Source of the DNA: a bacterium
GTDB lineage: Bacteria; Pseudomonadota; Gammaproteobacteria; Burkholderiales; Thiobacillaceae
Assembly: GCA_009772925.1 (NCBI GenBank)
Contig: WOUQ01000006.1
Location: 186,001-250,000 of the forward strand
Reading direction: 5' to 3'
Length of the DNA stretch: 64,000 bases
This document shows, in pieces, positions 1 to 7,830 of this stretch. The position numbers were made by a program, and so were the translations under genes. The notes below the pieces were generated by a model. It did not search any database. It was given only the letters and a program-made list of their open reading frames with translations, and was not told where the DNA came from. Each line of letters opens with the position of its first letter. The stretch's first letter is position 1.

Positions 1-2
1 AA

Positions 3-1280
3 CTGGAAGGGGCGCGCGGTCCGCTATCGGTCGCGCAGAGCAAGACGATTCTCGCCCGACTGGAAAGCAGCGGTCAGGAAACCGGCATCTTCGAGCGCCA
101 CCTGGCCATCGAGGAGGCCATCGTCGGCAGTCCGCTGACCACCGGCAACCGGGTGCGCTTGCTCCAGGACGGGCCGGCCACCTACCAGGCCATGTACGCG
201 GCCATCCAGACGGCCGAAGACCACATCAACATGGAGACCTACATCCTGGACGACGACGAGGTGGGCCAGCGTTTCGCCCAGGCCTTGATCGCCAAGCAAC
301 AGCAAGGCGTGCAGGTCAATATCATCCGCGACAGCGTCGGTACCCTCGGCACGCCCACGGCCTTCTTCCAGAACATGGCGGACAGCGGCATCGAAGTGCT
401 CGAATTCAACCCCATCAATCCCACGGCGACACGCAAGGATTGGGAACTCAACCAGCGCGACCACCGCAAGCTCCTGATTGTCGACGGGCACACGGCATTC
501 CTGGGCGGCATCAACATCAGCAGCGTCTATTCCGGCGGCTCGTTCCGCAAGGGTTCGCGCGGCAAACCCAAGGGCGGGGCTGACGGCGACCTGGCCTGGC
601 GCGACACCGACCTGGAAATCCAGGGGCCGGTGGTGGCTGAGTTCCAGAAGCTGTTCATCGCTGCCTGGGACAACCAGAAAGGCAAGCCGCTTGCCGAGAA
701 GAACTACTTTCCACCCCCCGTGATCGCCGGGCGGGAGGTGGTGCGCGCCATCGGCAGTTCTCCCGACGAGCCCTACAGCCTGATCTATGCCACGCTGCTC
801 TCGGCCATCACCAGCGCCGAGACCAGCGTGTACCTGACCAACGCCTATTTCGTGCCCGATCCGCAACTGCTCGATGCTCTCGAAGCGGCCGCCGGACGCG
901 GCGTCGATGTGAAGCTGATCCTGCCCTCCAAGACCGATTCCTGGCTGGTGTTCCACGCCGGGCGCAACTACTACGAGCGGCTGTTGCGGGCGGGGGTGAA
1001 GCTGTACGAGCGGCGCGGCGTGATCCTGCACTCCAAGACGGCCCTGATCGACGGCGTCTGGGCCACGGTCGGCTCCACCAACCTGGACTGGCGCAGCTTC
1101 CTGCACAACCACGAATTGAACGCGGTGGTGCTGGGCACGGAGTTCGGCGATCAGGTGCGGGCCATGTTCGCCAAGGACCTGGCCGCATCCGATGAAATCA
1201 CGCTCGACAAATGGGAGCGGCGCGCGCTTCACCTGCGCCTCAAGGAGCTGTTCGCCCGGGTATGGGAGTACTGGCTGTGA
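3..1280 (+). CDS. cls: Cardiolipin synthase / phospholipase D family protein (5' end outside window)
   Basis: The reading frame is open to the left edge, so the gene starts before the window; a GTG at 153 is internal. Two HKD phospholipase D motifs are visible: HRKLLIVD near 463-486 and HSKTALID near 1030-1053, each followed by the usual G/S-rich strand (GGIN, GSTNLDWRS). In bacterial cardiolipin synthases these motifs form one active site that transfers a phosphatidyl group between two phosphatidylglycerols at the inner membrane. The N-terminal membrane anchor is not in the window. The gene is followed by a hairpin and then, on the same strand, by the PAS sensor gene. The family is certain; the exact ClsA/B/C subtype is not. 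Confidence 0.9.
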   Translation: MEGARGPLSVAQSKTILARLESSGQETGIFERHLAIEEAIVGSPLTTGNRVRLLQDGPATYQAMYAAIQTAEDHINMETYILDDDEVGQRFAQALIAKQQQGVQVNIIRDSVGTLGTPTAFFQNMADSGIEVLEFNPINPTATRKDWELNQRDHRKLLIVDGHTAFLGGINISSVYSGGSFRKGSRGKPKGGADGDLAWRDTDLEIQGPVVAEFQKLFIAAWDNQKGKPLAEKNYFPPPVIAGREVVRAIGSSPDEPYSLIYATLLSAITSAETSVYLTNAYFVPDPQLLDALEAAAGRGVDVKLILPSKTDSWLVFHAGRNYYERLLRAGVKLYERRGVILHSKTALIDGVWATVGSTNLDWRSFLHNHELNAVVLGTEFGDQVRAMFAKDLAASDEITLDKWERRALHLRLKELFARVWEYWL

Positions 1281-1330
1281 CCCTCGCCCCCGACAGCAAA
1301 CGCCTTGCGATCCTTGTACTGGCCCTGATA

Positions 1331-1348
1331 GGGCGGTTGTAACCGCCC
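1331..1348 (+). terminator. Hairpin after cls
   Basis: An 18-nt perfect palindrome (GGGCGGTT, GT, AACCGCCC) lies 50 nt after the cls stop. It could act as a terminator, but no clear U tract follows. It may separate cls from the PAS sensor transcript. Confidence 0.4.
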
Positions 1349-1510
1349 ATCAAATTACCTGATCGTCTAGCTTGGGAATAGGTATATAACCCTCTAACGA
1401 GGGCAGCAACTTCGCCGCCTCAACAAGCACACAGCAACCCTCTGGATGGTTGCCCGGCCGATCCGGCCCGAGTCTTCTCCCCTGAAACGTCCATACATTG
1501 GCGTTCCCCC

Positions 1511-1613
1511 CTTTTATCGGCATGGAAGCGCGCTCCGGCACTGCGCTGGCGCGCGCCATGACCGAACCCGAGTTGCTTTGGGCTGGGAGTTCCAGTTCCG
1601 AAGCTGAATGGAG
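1511..1613 (+). promoter_or_regulatory. Conserved leader upstream of the PAS sensor (copy A)
   Basis: This stretch directly upstream of the PAS sensor start is clearly similar to 61141-61242 upstream of the second PAS sensor. Shared blocks include CTTTTATCG followed by CATGGA, GCTCCGG, GAGTTGC, and CCGAAG leading into the SD. Conservation of a non-coding leader beside two diverged genes suggests a shared promoter, operator or structured 5' UTR. No known riboswitch consensus was recognised. The rest of the 339-nt gap (1281-1619) holds only the hairpin at 1331. Confidence 0.5.
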
Positions 1614-1619
1614 CCACAC

Positions 1620-3500
1620 ATGGAAAGCACCAGCACGAACAACACATTTCCCTTTCGCCTGTTTTCTCTTCTCTTCACGGCGATTGCCCTGCTGATCCTC
1701 GGCGGCGCCTGGTATGTGGGTGAAGAACGCATCAACGGCGAATTGGAGCTGGCTCGCTCCAACGAGATCGGCACCGTCGTCATGGGGGTACGGCGCCTGG
1801 ATGACGAGCTGCGCGCACCTTTCTATCAGCTGCGCGCCCTCGTCAAGGAAAGGGCCATACGGCAGGCCATCGACGCCAGTGGAAAGCTGAGCGAGCAGGG
1901 TATGGCAACCGCGTTCGCCAGCCTGCTCGCCTTCAACGAGATGTATGACAAGGTGCGCTGGATCGACCAGACCGGGCTGGAGCGGGTGCGGGTCAACGAG
2001 GTGGCAGGCAGCCCGGAAATCGTCCGGGGTGACAAGCTGCGGAACCAGTCGGACAGCTACTACTTCACCGATACCATGCGCCTGAAACCGGGCCAGGTCT
2101 TCATCTCGCCCCTCGACCTGAATGTGGAGCGCGGCAAGGTGGAAATCCCCCACAAGCCCATTCTGCGATTGGCGACACCGGTCCAGGACGACAACGGCGA
2201 GGCGCGTGGCATCCTGGTCCTCGATGTCGCCGCCCGGTACTTCCTCGATTCCTTTACGGACAGCCTGATCGGCGCACGGGATCGCGCCATGCTGCTGAAC
2301 AGCGCGGGTTACTGGCTGGTGAGTCCGCACCCAGAGGATGCATGGGACTTTATGTTCCAACGCAAGAAAACTCTGGGCAGCGCCTATCCGGAAGCCTGGA
2401 AAGCCATCAACCGCATCCCCTCCGGCGAGATGGAGGACGCGAGCGGCCTGTGGATCTGGAGTACCGCCTATCCGCTCAAAGTCACCGACACCAGGGCCAT
2501 CGCCGACATTCCGCGCTGGCTGGTCGTATCGCACCTGCCCGGCAGCGAACTGGCGACGATCCGCACGGATGTCTGGACCTCAATAGGCATCAACACCCTG
2601 ATCCTGCTCAGCCTGTTCGGCATCCTCACCGCCTGGCTGGCGCGGGCTCTGAACGGCCGCACCCGGGCCAAGGTGGAAGCCGCCAAAGCCCATGCCGAAG
2701 CGGCGGTGGCCAACAGCCTGGCGGAAGCGCGCAACCGATTCCGCCTGGTGGTGGAAGCCAACACCAACGGCCTGCTGGTCGTGGACAAGACAGGACGCAT
2801 CGTGCTGGCGAATCCGGCCCTCGAGCGCATGTTCGGTTATGGGCCTGGGGAACTGTTGGGCCAGGCTCTGGAAATCCTGCTGCCCGAGTCCGTGCGTCTT
2901 TTGCACGGCGAACAGTTCACAAACTTCATGGGTTCGCCCACCGCCAGGCCCATGGGTTCGGGGCGGGACCTGAACGGCCGCCGCAAGGACGCCAGCGTGT
3001 TTCCCGTGGAAATCAGCCTGAGCCCCTTTACCGAGAATGGCGAAAGCTACGTGGATGCCTTCGTTGCCGACATTTCGGAGCGCAAACGCATCGAGGCATT
3101 GCATCAGCAAAGCGAAGCGCACTTGCGGCTCCTGCTGCAAACCAACCCCAATGGCCTGCTGGTCCTGAATAACACTGGCCGTATCCAGATGACCAATCCC
3201 GCCCTCGACGAAATGTTCGGTTACGCGCCCGGGGAACTGCTCGATGAATCCATGGAAACCCTGGTGCCCATGGCCAGTCACACCGACAAAATCAGGATGC
3301 GCGCGCAGTACATGGAACATCCCGCCATTGAATCCCTGGGGGTGGAGCTTGATCTAAACGGCGTTCACAAGAACGGCTGTACCTTCCCGATCGAAGTACG
3401 CCTGTCGAGTTTCGACGAGGATGGCCGGACATTCGCTCAAGCCACGATTGTGGACACAACCAGACGCCGGGCGGCCAATAGGCCGTCCGTGTATTTCTAA
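1620..3500 (+). CDS. Membrane sensor protein with periplasmic domain and two PAS domains, no output domain (copy A)
   Basis: About 626 aa. TM1 lies near residues 12-32, followed by a periplasmic Cache-like region of about 280 residues, TM2 near 320-345, PAS1 with PAC from about 370 and PAS2 with PAC from about 502. PAS1 and PAS2 open with similar phrases (NTNGLLVVDKTGRI, NPNGLLVLNNTGRI). The protein ends straight after PAS2; there is no kinase, GGDEF, EAL or HTH domain. The start at 1620 is preferred over ATG 1608 because GGAG lies 6 nt upstream and the paralogue starts at the matching residue. The gene is followed 19 nt later by a DUF3460-like gene. A close full-length paralogue is at 61247-63112. 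Ligand and partner are unknown. Confidence 0.85.
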   Translation: MESTSTNNTFPFRLFSLLFTAIALLILGGAWYVGEERINGELELARSNEIGTVVMGVRRLDDELRAPFYQLRALVKERAIRQAIDASGKLSEQGMATAFASLLAFNEMYDKVRWIDQTGLERVRVNEVAGSPEIVRGDKLRNQSDSYYFTDTMRLKPGQVFISPLDLNVERGKVEIPHKPILRLATPVQDDNGEARGILVLDVAARYFLDSFTDSLIGARDRAMLLNSAGYWLVSPHPEDAWDFMFQRKKTLGSAYPEAWKAINRIPSGEMEDASGLWIWSTAYPLKVTDTRAIADIPRWLVVSHLPGSELATIRTDVWTSIGINTLILLSLFGILTAWLARALNGRTRAKVEAAKAHAEAAVANSLAEARNRFRLVVEANTNGLLVVDKTGRIVLANPALERMFGYGPGELLGQALEILLPESVRLLHGEQFTNFMGSPTARPMGSGRDLNGRRKDASVFPVEISLSPFTENGESYVDAFVADISERKRIEALHQQSEAHLRLLLQTNPNGLLVLNNTGRIQMTNPALDEMFGYAPGELLDESMETLVPMASHTDKIRMRAQYMEHPAIESLGVELDLNGVHKNGCTFPIEVRLSSFDEDGRTFAQATIVDTTRRRAANRPSVYF

Positions 3501-3519
3501 GTTTTCAGAGGAGATCATC

Positions 3520-3777
3520 ATGGACAGGGCATACGTTTCGGAATTCACGCGTTTCATGAACCAGTACCTGGAACAGCATCCGGAGGTGGTCAGGGATCAG
3601 CAGCGCGGTTGGCAATTGGGTTGGGCTCCGGAAGTTTTACCGGAGGCAGAGCGGGAAGCCGAGCTGGACCTCGTGCCTGACGATGCTTATGGCTTCAATT
3701 GGTCAGCCCGGCGTCCCAGGCCACATCGGCCGAAGAGCATAACCTCAGTATTCATGGGCCATCTCAAGGGTAAATAA
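3520..3777 (+). CDS. Small DUF3460-like protein (copy A)
   Basis: 85 aa, with a good SD (AGAGGAGA) before ATG 3520, 19 nt after the PAS sensor stop, so probably cotranscribed. The N-terminal half (DRAYVSEFTRFMNQYLEQHP, then EVV and DQQRGW) resembles the short DUF3460 family of betaproteobacteria; that assignment is from memory and tentative. The nearly identical N-terminus occurs in the second copy at 63156, also behind a PAS sensor. The C-terminus here is about 16 residues longer (RRPRPHRPKS and beyond) than in copy B and may be a diverged or extended tail. No signal peptide or membrane segment is visible. Function is unknown; the pairing suggests a partner of the sensor. Confidence 0.75.
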   Translation: MDRAYVSEFTRFMNQYLEQHPEVVRDQQRGWQLGWAPEVLPEAEREAELDLVPDDAYGFNWSARRPRPHRPKSITSVFMGHLKGK

Positions 3778-3883
3778 GCGGTCAACTGGCGTTTCTAGGT
3801 TGAAGCCGCGTTGCGGGGCTTGGAACCTGCCGAAACCGGCCATGCCATTTGGCCCCGGCAGGCGCATGCTCCAAAGGGAGCGC

Positions 3884-4252
3884 TCAGACAGCGCTGCCGA
3901 AGCCCTGGTCCCGGCTTCCGCCCGGCGCTTGCAGGCCGGCGAGCATACAACCCTGGGCCAGAGGGCCCTCGGGGAAAAGCCGATAGAGATACTTGATGCC
4001 GCCGTCGGCATGGAAAGCCTCATCGAGCGCATCATGCAGTGCACGGGCATTCATGGCGGGTTCTTCATGGCGCGCATAGAACTCCTGCAACGCGCGCATG
4101 ACGCGCCAGTGAACTTCGGTCAGGGTCAGCCCTTCCTTCCGGGCCAATTCCTCGGCGATTTCACGGGACCATTCGCTGGGGGCATGAGGGAAATCCGGGT
4201 CGAGCCGGACTTCGTAACCCGGCCGTACGAAATTCTGGGTGGCGTTGTTCAT
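3884..4252 (-). CDS. DsrC/TusE-family sulfur-carrier-like protein with one C-terminal cysteine (copy A)
   Basis: 122 aa. ATG 4252 is chosen over 4288 because AGGAG lies 7 nt upstream. The C-terminal half is DsrC/TusE-like (W in EVHWRVMRALQEFY, then GGIKYLYRLFPEGP and QGCMLAGL). Canonical DsrC carries two cysteines in the C-terminal arm and TusE keeps the penultimate one. Here only the upstream cysteine (QGC) remains, and the tail ends in a glycine-rich FGSAV instead of a penultimate Cys. A redox or regulatory role is therefore more likely than a full trisulfide cycle (inference). It is convergent with the PAS/DUF3460 pair. A relative with the same cysteine pattern sits at 60466-60834 beside the second PAS gene. 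Confidence 0.85.
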   Translation of the reverse strand: MNNATQNFVRPGYEVRLDPDFPHAPSEWSREIAEELARKEGLTLTEVHWRVMRALQEFYARHEEPAMNARALHDALDEAFHADGGIKYLYRLFPEGPLAQGCMLAGLQAPGGSRDQGFGSAV

Positions 4253-4472
4253 GGTGATTCTCCTGTTACTCGATGTGGGGGTGACCACGTCAAACCCTGG
4301 CTGTTCTTCTCTTTAACGCCGATGCCTCAACGCCTGGGACCATGGTCGCGATTGTCGCCGCGGCCATCGTTCGGGTTCCCGCGATGATCGTTCCCGCGGT
4401 CGTCGCGGCGGTCGTCACGCCTAACCGGCACGGGGCTTGATAGCCCACCGGTCGTGCGCTCGAGCACGGGCT

Positions 4473-4640
4473 CTACCGTGATTTCCCGCTTTTTTTATCT
4501 CCGTAGAAAGGGAGATTCCCGTCGGCCTCATAGCGCTTTTCCGCGCTGGGCCGGAATACCCAGAGAACGATCGCGATGAAGAGCAGGGGCATGCCCAGGA
4601 AGAAGCCGTAATCCCCGATAAAGTTAACAATTTGATCCAT
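4473..4640 (-). CDS. CcoQ/FixQ-like small membrane protein (cbb3 oxidase subunit 3 type)
   Basis: 55 aa. ATG 4640 follows a strong SD (AGGAGAAT). There is one TM segment (residues about 10-29, FFLGMPLLFIAIVLWVF), then a basic RPSAEKRYEADGNLPF stretch, which is the typical CcoQ pattern of a helix followed by the K/R-rich, NLPF-containing tail. CcoQ stabilises cbb3-type cytochrome oxidase in the inner membrane. No ccoN, ccoO or ccoP lies nearby, so this is an orphan copy placed between the DsrC-like gene and the HiPIP gene. It could be a paralogue with another membrane partner. Confidence 0.7.
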   Translation of the reverse strand: MDQIVNFIGDYGFFLGMPLLFIAIVLWVFRPSAEKRYEADGNLPFYGDKKSGKSR

Positions 4641-4711
4641 AGGATTCTCCTAGGGTTTTGTCCCGGGCGCGGTCCAGTGCATAGGCGAATCGCGACCGGG
4701 ACATGAAGGAC

Positions 4712-5209
4712 TCAGGCATTCTTGGCCCACAGGGTGCACCAACCTTCGGGGCTGATTTGGCCATCGACCACCTTGCAGGTGCCCGACCCGGCTTCGAAAT
4801 GCATGCATCCCGCACATTTCCGCTCGCCCTTCGGCTGGGCCTGATACTGAACGCTTGCCTGGCTCGCTTTTTCGGACGTCTCCGGAGCGGCAGCATTTCC
4901 GCTGCTGGCTGGAGGGCTGGCAGTGTCACCGCTGGATGAGCTCGCGCCCTTCTTTGCATCGCACCCCAGCAGGGAGACAGGCAGCAAGAGGCCGAACCCC
5001 ATTGCCACGGCGCCTCGCAACACAAGCCTGCGGGACGGAATGTCTTCGGTCACCGATCTTGCTTCAGGTGATTTCTCCGGAATTCGGCATACCAACATCA
5101 CCTGTTCGCAGGCAATCACACCGCGGCGATAGACGGCGAGCTTGTGCCATTGCGTTTTCAACTTGTACTTGAACTGTTTCCAGTTGCCTTCGACGATATC
5201 CCAGATCAT
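4712..5209 (-). CDS. High-potential iron-sulfur protein (HiPIP) with CsbD-like N-terminal segment
   Basis: 165 aa. The C-terminal part has the HiPIP cysteine pattern CAGC, then GTCKV, then GWCTLW, which binds one 4Fe-4S cluster and carries electrons in the periplasm. A twin-arginine-like signal (SRRLVLRGAVAMG, then a hydrophobic run ending LLGC) begins near residue 59. The segment before it is CsbD-like (MIWDIVEGNWKQFK, then QWHKL), and ATG 5209 has a good SD (AGGAG). The frame is continuous, so this is either a CsbD-HiPIP fusion or a CsbD remnant running into a HiPIP gene that starts internally (GTG in VTEDIPSRR). An internal Tat signal would be odd for a real fusion. Confidence 0.8.
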   Translation of the reverse strand: MIWDIVEGNWKQFKYKLKTQWHKLAVYRRGVIACEQVMLVCRIPEKSPEARSVTEDIPSRRLVLRGAVAMGFGLLLPVSLLGCDAKKGASSSSGDTASPPASSGNAAAPETSEKASQASVQYQAQPKGERKCAGCMHFEAGSGTCKVVDGQISPEGWCTLWAKNA

Positions 5210-5461
5210 TTCGAACTCCTTCTCTACGGGAATCGGCCGGCGACATTGCCAGTCGAGCATCTTGGTTTACGTTGGCTTGCGCCACATGCGGACCATGTGC
5301 CGAGTCAGGCGCGAAAGGAGTCGTGCGCTGACCGCCGGGATGGCTTCCATGATTAAGCGGGATGCAAGAGCAGGCTAGTGCCCATAACCGCGCACGGTCA
5401 GTTCGGTGTCGAACATAGGTCAAGATATGTTGGCAGCCTGGCTTCCATGGTTCGACAGGCC

Positions 5462-5621
5462 GCGACCCTGATCCTCCTCGGCGACGACCCTCGGATCGTG
5501 CCCATCGGCGCCTCGGAACGGATCAAGAATGCCACCCTGAAGATCCATCCGGGGGGCAAGGCTGGCGGACATCCACAAAGATCGACGCAACGCCGAACTG
5601 CTGGCCATTCCCCAGACCTGA
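5462..5621 (+). pseudogene. 3' remnant of an alpha/beta-hydrolase (non-heme chloroperoxidase type)
   Basis: Only the C-terminal end of the enzyme is recognisable. One frame reads ATLILLGDDPRIVPIGAS and ATLKIHPGG (the strand with the acid residue). The next part, LADIHKDRRNAELLAIPQT followed by TGA at 5619-5621, lies in another frame. The normal protein reads HGLADTHKDQLN-type sequence here, so a frameshift near 5555 separates the two pieces. No start codon, nucleophile elbow or upstream two-thirds is present. It is a decayed fragment. The remaining sequence between 5210 and 5735 shows no gene. Confidence 0.7.
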
Positions 5622-5735
5622 CAGCGCCTGCGCTGCACATTCATCGATGGCCAGCCATGAGCGAAGAAAACAGGCGGGGCGTTGCTGAGTGATCCCGTGG
5701 CCTGAAGCGATCGGCCACAGGATGAAAGCAACAGC

Positions 5736-6224
5736 TTATTGCATGCGAGCCATACGACTCTTGTGCATCTTGTCGAAGGCCGCCTGTTGCACGGGGGTGA
5801 GCGTGGCATAGAACTTTTTCACCGCATCCGCCATCCCCGCCATGCTCTCGGAGCGCTCCTTCATGATGTCCGCCATCCTTGCCATCTGTTCCGGCGCCGT
5901 CTTCGCCATGGGCATGGCGTTGTTCTTCATCATGTCGCGCATGGACTTCATCTTCCCGGCCTGATCGTTGACATGATCGGAGAATGCCTGCCAGGCGGGC
6001 TGCTGGTCGGCGGTGAGATTGAGCTGGGCCTTCAGCTCGGTGAGATGTTTATTTGCGCGGGCAACAGGTTCCATCTTCATGTCGCCGGGCATCATGCCCA
6101 TGCCGTTGCAGTCCATCCCGGCGTGGTGCGGACCCATTTTCGCGCCGGGCCCAGCGGCTGTTGCCAAGCTCGCCGCCAACAACGAAGACATCAGGCCAAG
6201 CGTCAGTTTGGTATGCAGTTTCAT
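5736..6224 (-). CDS. Periplasmic Spy/CpxP-like (LTXXQ) protein
   Basis: 162 aa. ATG 6224 has SD GAGGAGA 7 nt upstream. A signal peptide (LTLGLMSSLLAASLATAA) precedes a Met- and His-rich segment and two LTXXQ-type motifs, LTADQQPAW and LTPVQQAAF. Members of this family are helical, cradle-shaped periplasmic chaperones or stress sensors (Spy, CpxP). The many methionines (GMGMMPGDMKM, SMRDMMKN) could bind copper or other soft metals; that is inference. It is monocistronic, with 283 nt of gene-free sequence before folE. Confidence 0.85.
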   Translation of the reverse strand: MKLHTKLTLGLMSSLLAASLATAAGPGAKMGPHHAGMDCNGMGMMPGDMKMEPVARANKHLTELKAQLNLTADQQPAWQAFSDHVNDQAGKMKSMRDMMKNNAMPMAKTAPEQMARMADIMKERSESMAGMADAVKKFYATLTPVQQAAFDKMHKSRMARMQ

Positions 6225-6507
6225 GATGAATCTCCTCAAGTGATTTGGATCGTGTGGTTACGGCATGGCGACAGTGATTACCCTTCGCCGTGCTCGCTAT
6301 CGATAGCCGGTAGTCGGCACCGCGCATGCATCCGACTCCTCCGGTTCACGTTGGCAATCGTCACACATGGAACCGGCCCGCATCTGTTCGTCAACGTACA
6401 CAGCGCCATGACCGACATTGCCGTGACGATTCAAACTTTGCCGGCATCCTGAATCCGCGCCGAAAGCGTATCAACCGCGCGCGAAACCACCGGGTCAGCT
6501 CGGCCTG

Positions 6508-7152
6508 TCACGTATTGCTCAGCGGCCCCAGGCCGGTCCGGCCGATCATCGCCAGAAACTCGCGCCGGGTCATGCTATCCGAGAGGAAGGCGCCCAGCAT
6601 GCGGCTGGTCAGCATGGTGGCTCCCGGCTTGTGCACGCCGCGCGTGGTCATGCACTGATGGGTCGCCTCGATCACCACCGCGACCCCCTTTGGTTGCAGC
6701 ACCTCATTCAGCGTGTCGGCGATCTGTACCGTCATTTTTTCCTGGATCTGCAAGCGCTTGGCATAGATATCCACCAAGCGGGCAAGCTTGGAGATGCCCA
6801 CCACCCGCCGGTCGGGGAGGTAGGCGACATGCGCCTTGCCGATGATGGGCACCATGTGGTGTTCGCAATGGCTTTCAAAGCGGATGTCGGTCATGACGAT
6901 CATTTCGTCGTAGCCCTCCACTTCCGAGAACGTGCGCGACAAGGTCTGCACCGGATCCTCGCGGTAACCGGCGAAGAACTCCTCATAGGACCGCACGACA
7001 CGGGCTGGCGTGTCGAGCAAGCCTTCGCGGGCCGGGTCGTCCCCCGCCCAGCGGATCAACGTGCGCACCGCGTTTTCCGCGTCGTTGCGGTCGGGGCGGA
7101 GCGATGCCTCAGCAGTTCGTGCGGGTGCGCCAAGCGGTTTGTTGGAAGCCAT
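6508..7152 (-). CDS. folE: GTP cyclohydrolase I
   Basis: 214 aa, start at ATG 7152 after SD AAAGGAG. The enzyme converts GTP to 7,8-dihydroneopterin triphosphate, the first step of folate/tetrahydropterin synthesis. Zinc ligands are visible in [10 protein letters not shown] and QCMTTRG, and the core [14 protein letters not shown] and [18 protein letters not shown] are typical of type IA enzymes. It is encoded just after the terminator of the truncated DUF389 gene and is probably transcribed alone. Confidence 0.95.
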   Translation of the reverse strand: MASNKPLGAPARTAEASLRPDRNDAENAVRTLIRWAGDDPAREGLLDTPARVVRSYEEFFAGYREDPVQTLSRTFSEVEGYDEMIVMTDIRFESHCEHHMVPIIGKAHVAYLPDRRVVGISKLARLVDIYAKRLQIQEKMTVQIADTLNEVLQPKGVAVVIEATHQCMTTRGVHKPGATMLTSRMLGAFLSDSMTRREFLAMIGRTGLGPLSNT

Positions 7153-7175
7153 CTGGATGCTCCTTTCGCCTTAGG

Positions 7176-7202
7176 AAAAAAGCCCCCGCCATGGCGGGGG
7201 CT
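7176..7202 (-). terminator. Intrinsic terminator of the DUF389 fragment
   Basis: On the minus strand a GC-rich hairpin (AGCCCCCGCC, AT, GGCGGGGGCT) is followed by TTTTTT. It begins at the stop codon of the truncated DUF389 gene and lies upstream of folE. Confidence 0.8.
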
Positions 7203-7684
7203 TATGCATGCAGCACGGTGTACATGGCATCGGGCCGCGCTGCGCCGATGATGATGGCCACACTGTTGTAATACAGGCCCACGGCCGCGACGATGGTGGA
7301 CAGGATAACCATGGTCAGATAGACGCGTGAATACTGTGCGGCAGCCTTGATGTCTTCGTAGAACTCCTCTCGGCCGATCCGCTCAGGACACTGTTCCTCA
7401 GTTGCAGACGGATCGGCTGCATCGGCCGGTTCCGGGTCGTCGCGCGGCAAGGTCGCCTCGACCGGCAGAATCACTACCCGGTTACCTTCTTTGCCGACAT
7501 GGCGTTCGCACAGCCGATCCAGCACCGCCTCGTTCTGTTCCGCCTCCAACAGAATCCTCACCAGCACGTCCCCATCCGACAATCGGAGGTGCCTGTAGTC
7601 GAGCACTTTGTGTTCCTTGAGAAGTTCGCGGATTTCCTCGGCACCCTTTTCCTTCACCACCATTTCGATCAACCGTAGTGCCAT
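7202..7684 (-). CDS. DUF389 family protein, truncated after the first membrane helix
   Basis: 160 aa from ATG 7684 (AAGGATGG SD region). The N-terminal soluble part with GAEEIRELLKEHKVLDYRHL and the linker into REEFYEDIKAAAQYSRVYLT and the first TM (MVILSTIVAAVGLYYNSVAI) match the start of DUF389/TIGR00341 membrane proteins. Normal members continue for several hundred residues with more helices. This frame leaves the family after IIIGA and ends ARPDAMYTVLHA at a terminator. The C-terminal deletion probably makes the gene non-functional as a membrane protein. An upstream in-frame ATG at 7735 is less likely as the start. Confidence 0.7.
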   Translation of the reverse strand: MALRLIEMVVKEKGAEEIRELLKEHKVLDYRHLRLSDGDVLVRILLEAEQNEAVLDRLCERHVGKEGNRVVILPVEATLPRDDPEPADAADPSATEEQCPERIGREEFYEDIKAAAQYSRVYLTMVILSTIVAAVGLYYNSVAIIIGAARPDAMYTVLHA

Positions 7685-7830
7685 CGCGATGCCATCCTTC
7701 CCATTTCGAATCGCGGAACTCCAGCGTGTCTTCACCGTGATTTCAATATAGGCCTTGTAGGAGAGCAGCTAGTAGCGCAGGAACGGTTTGGCGGAGGCCG
7801 TGCGCGAACCCGGACTCGGCATCCGGTCAG

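Noticed and set aside
4289-4472. Minus-strand D/R-rich reading frame (RRDDRRDDRGNDHRG) after the CcoQ-like gene
   Set aside because: No start codon with SD and no signal peptide; it may be the tail of a lost lipoprotein but cannot be supported as a gene.
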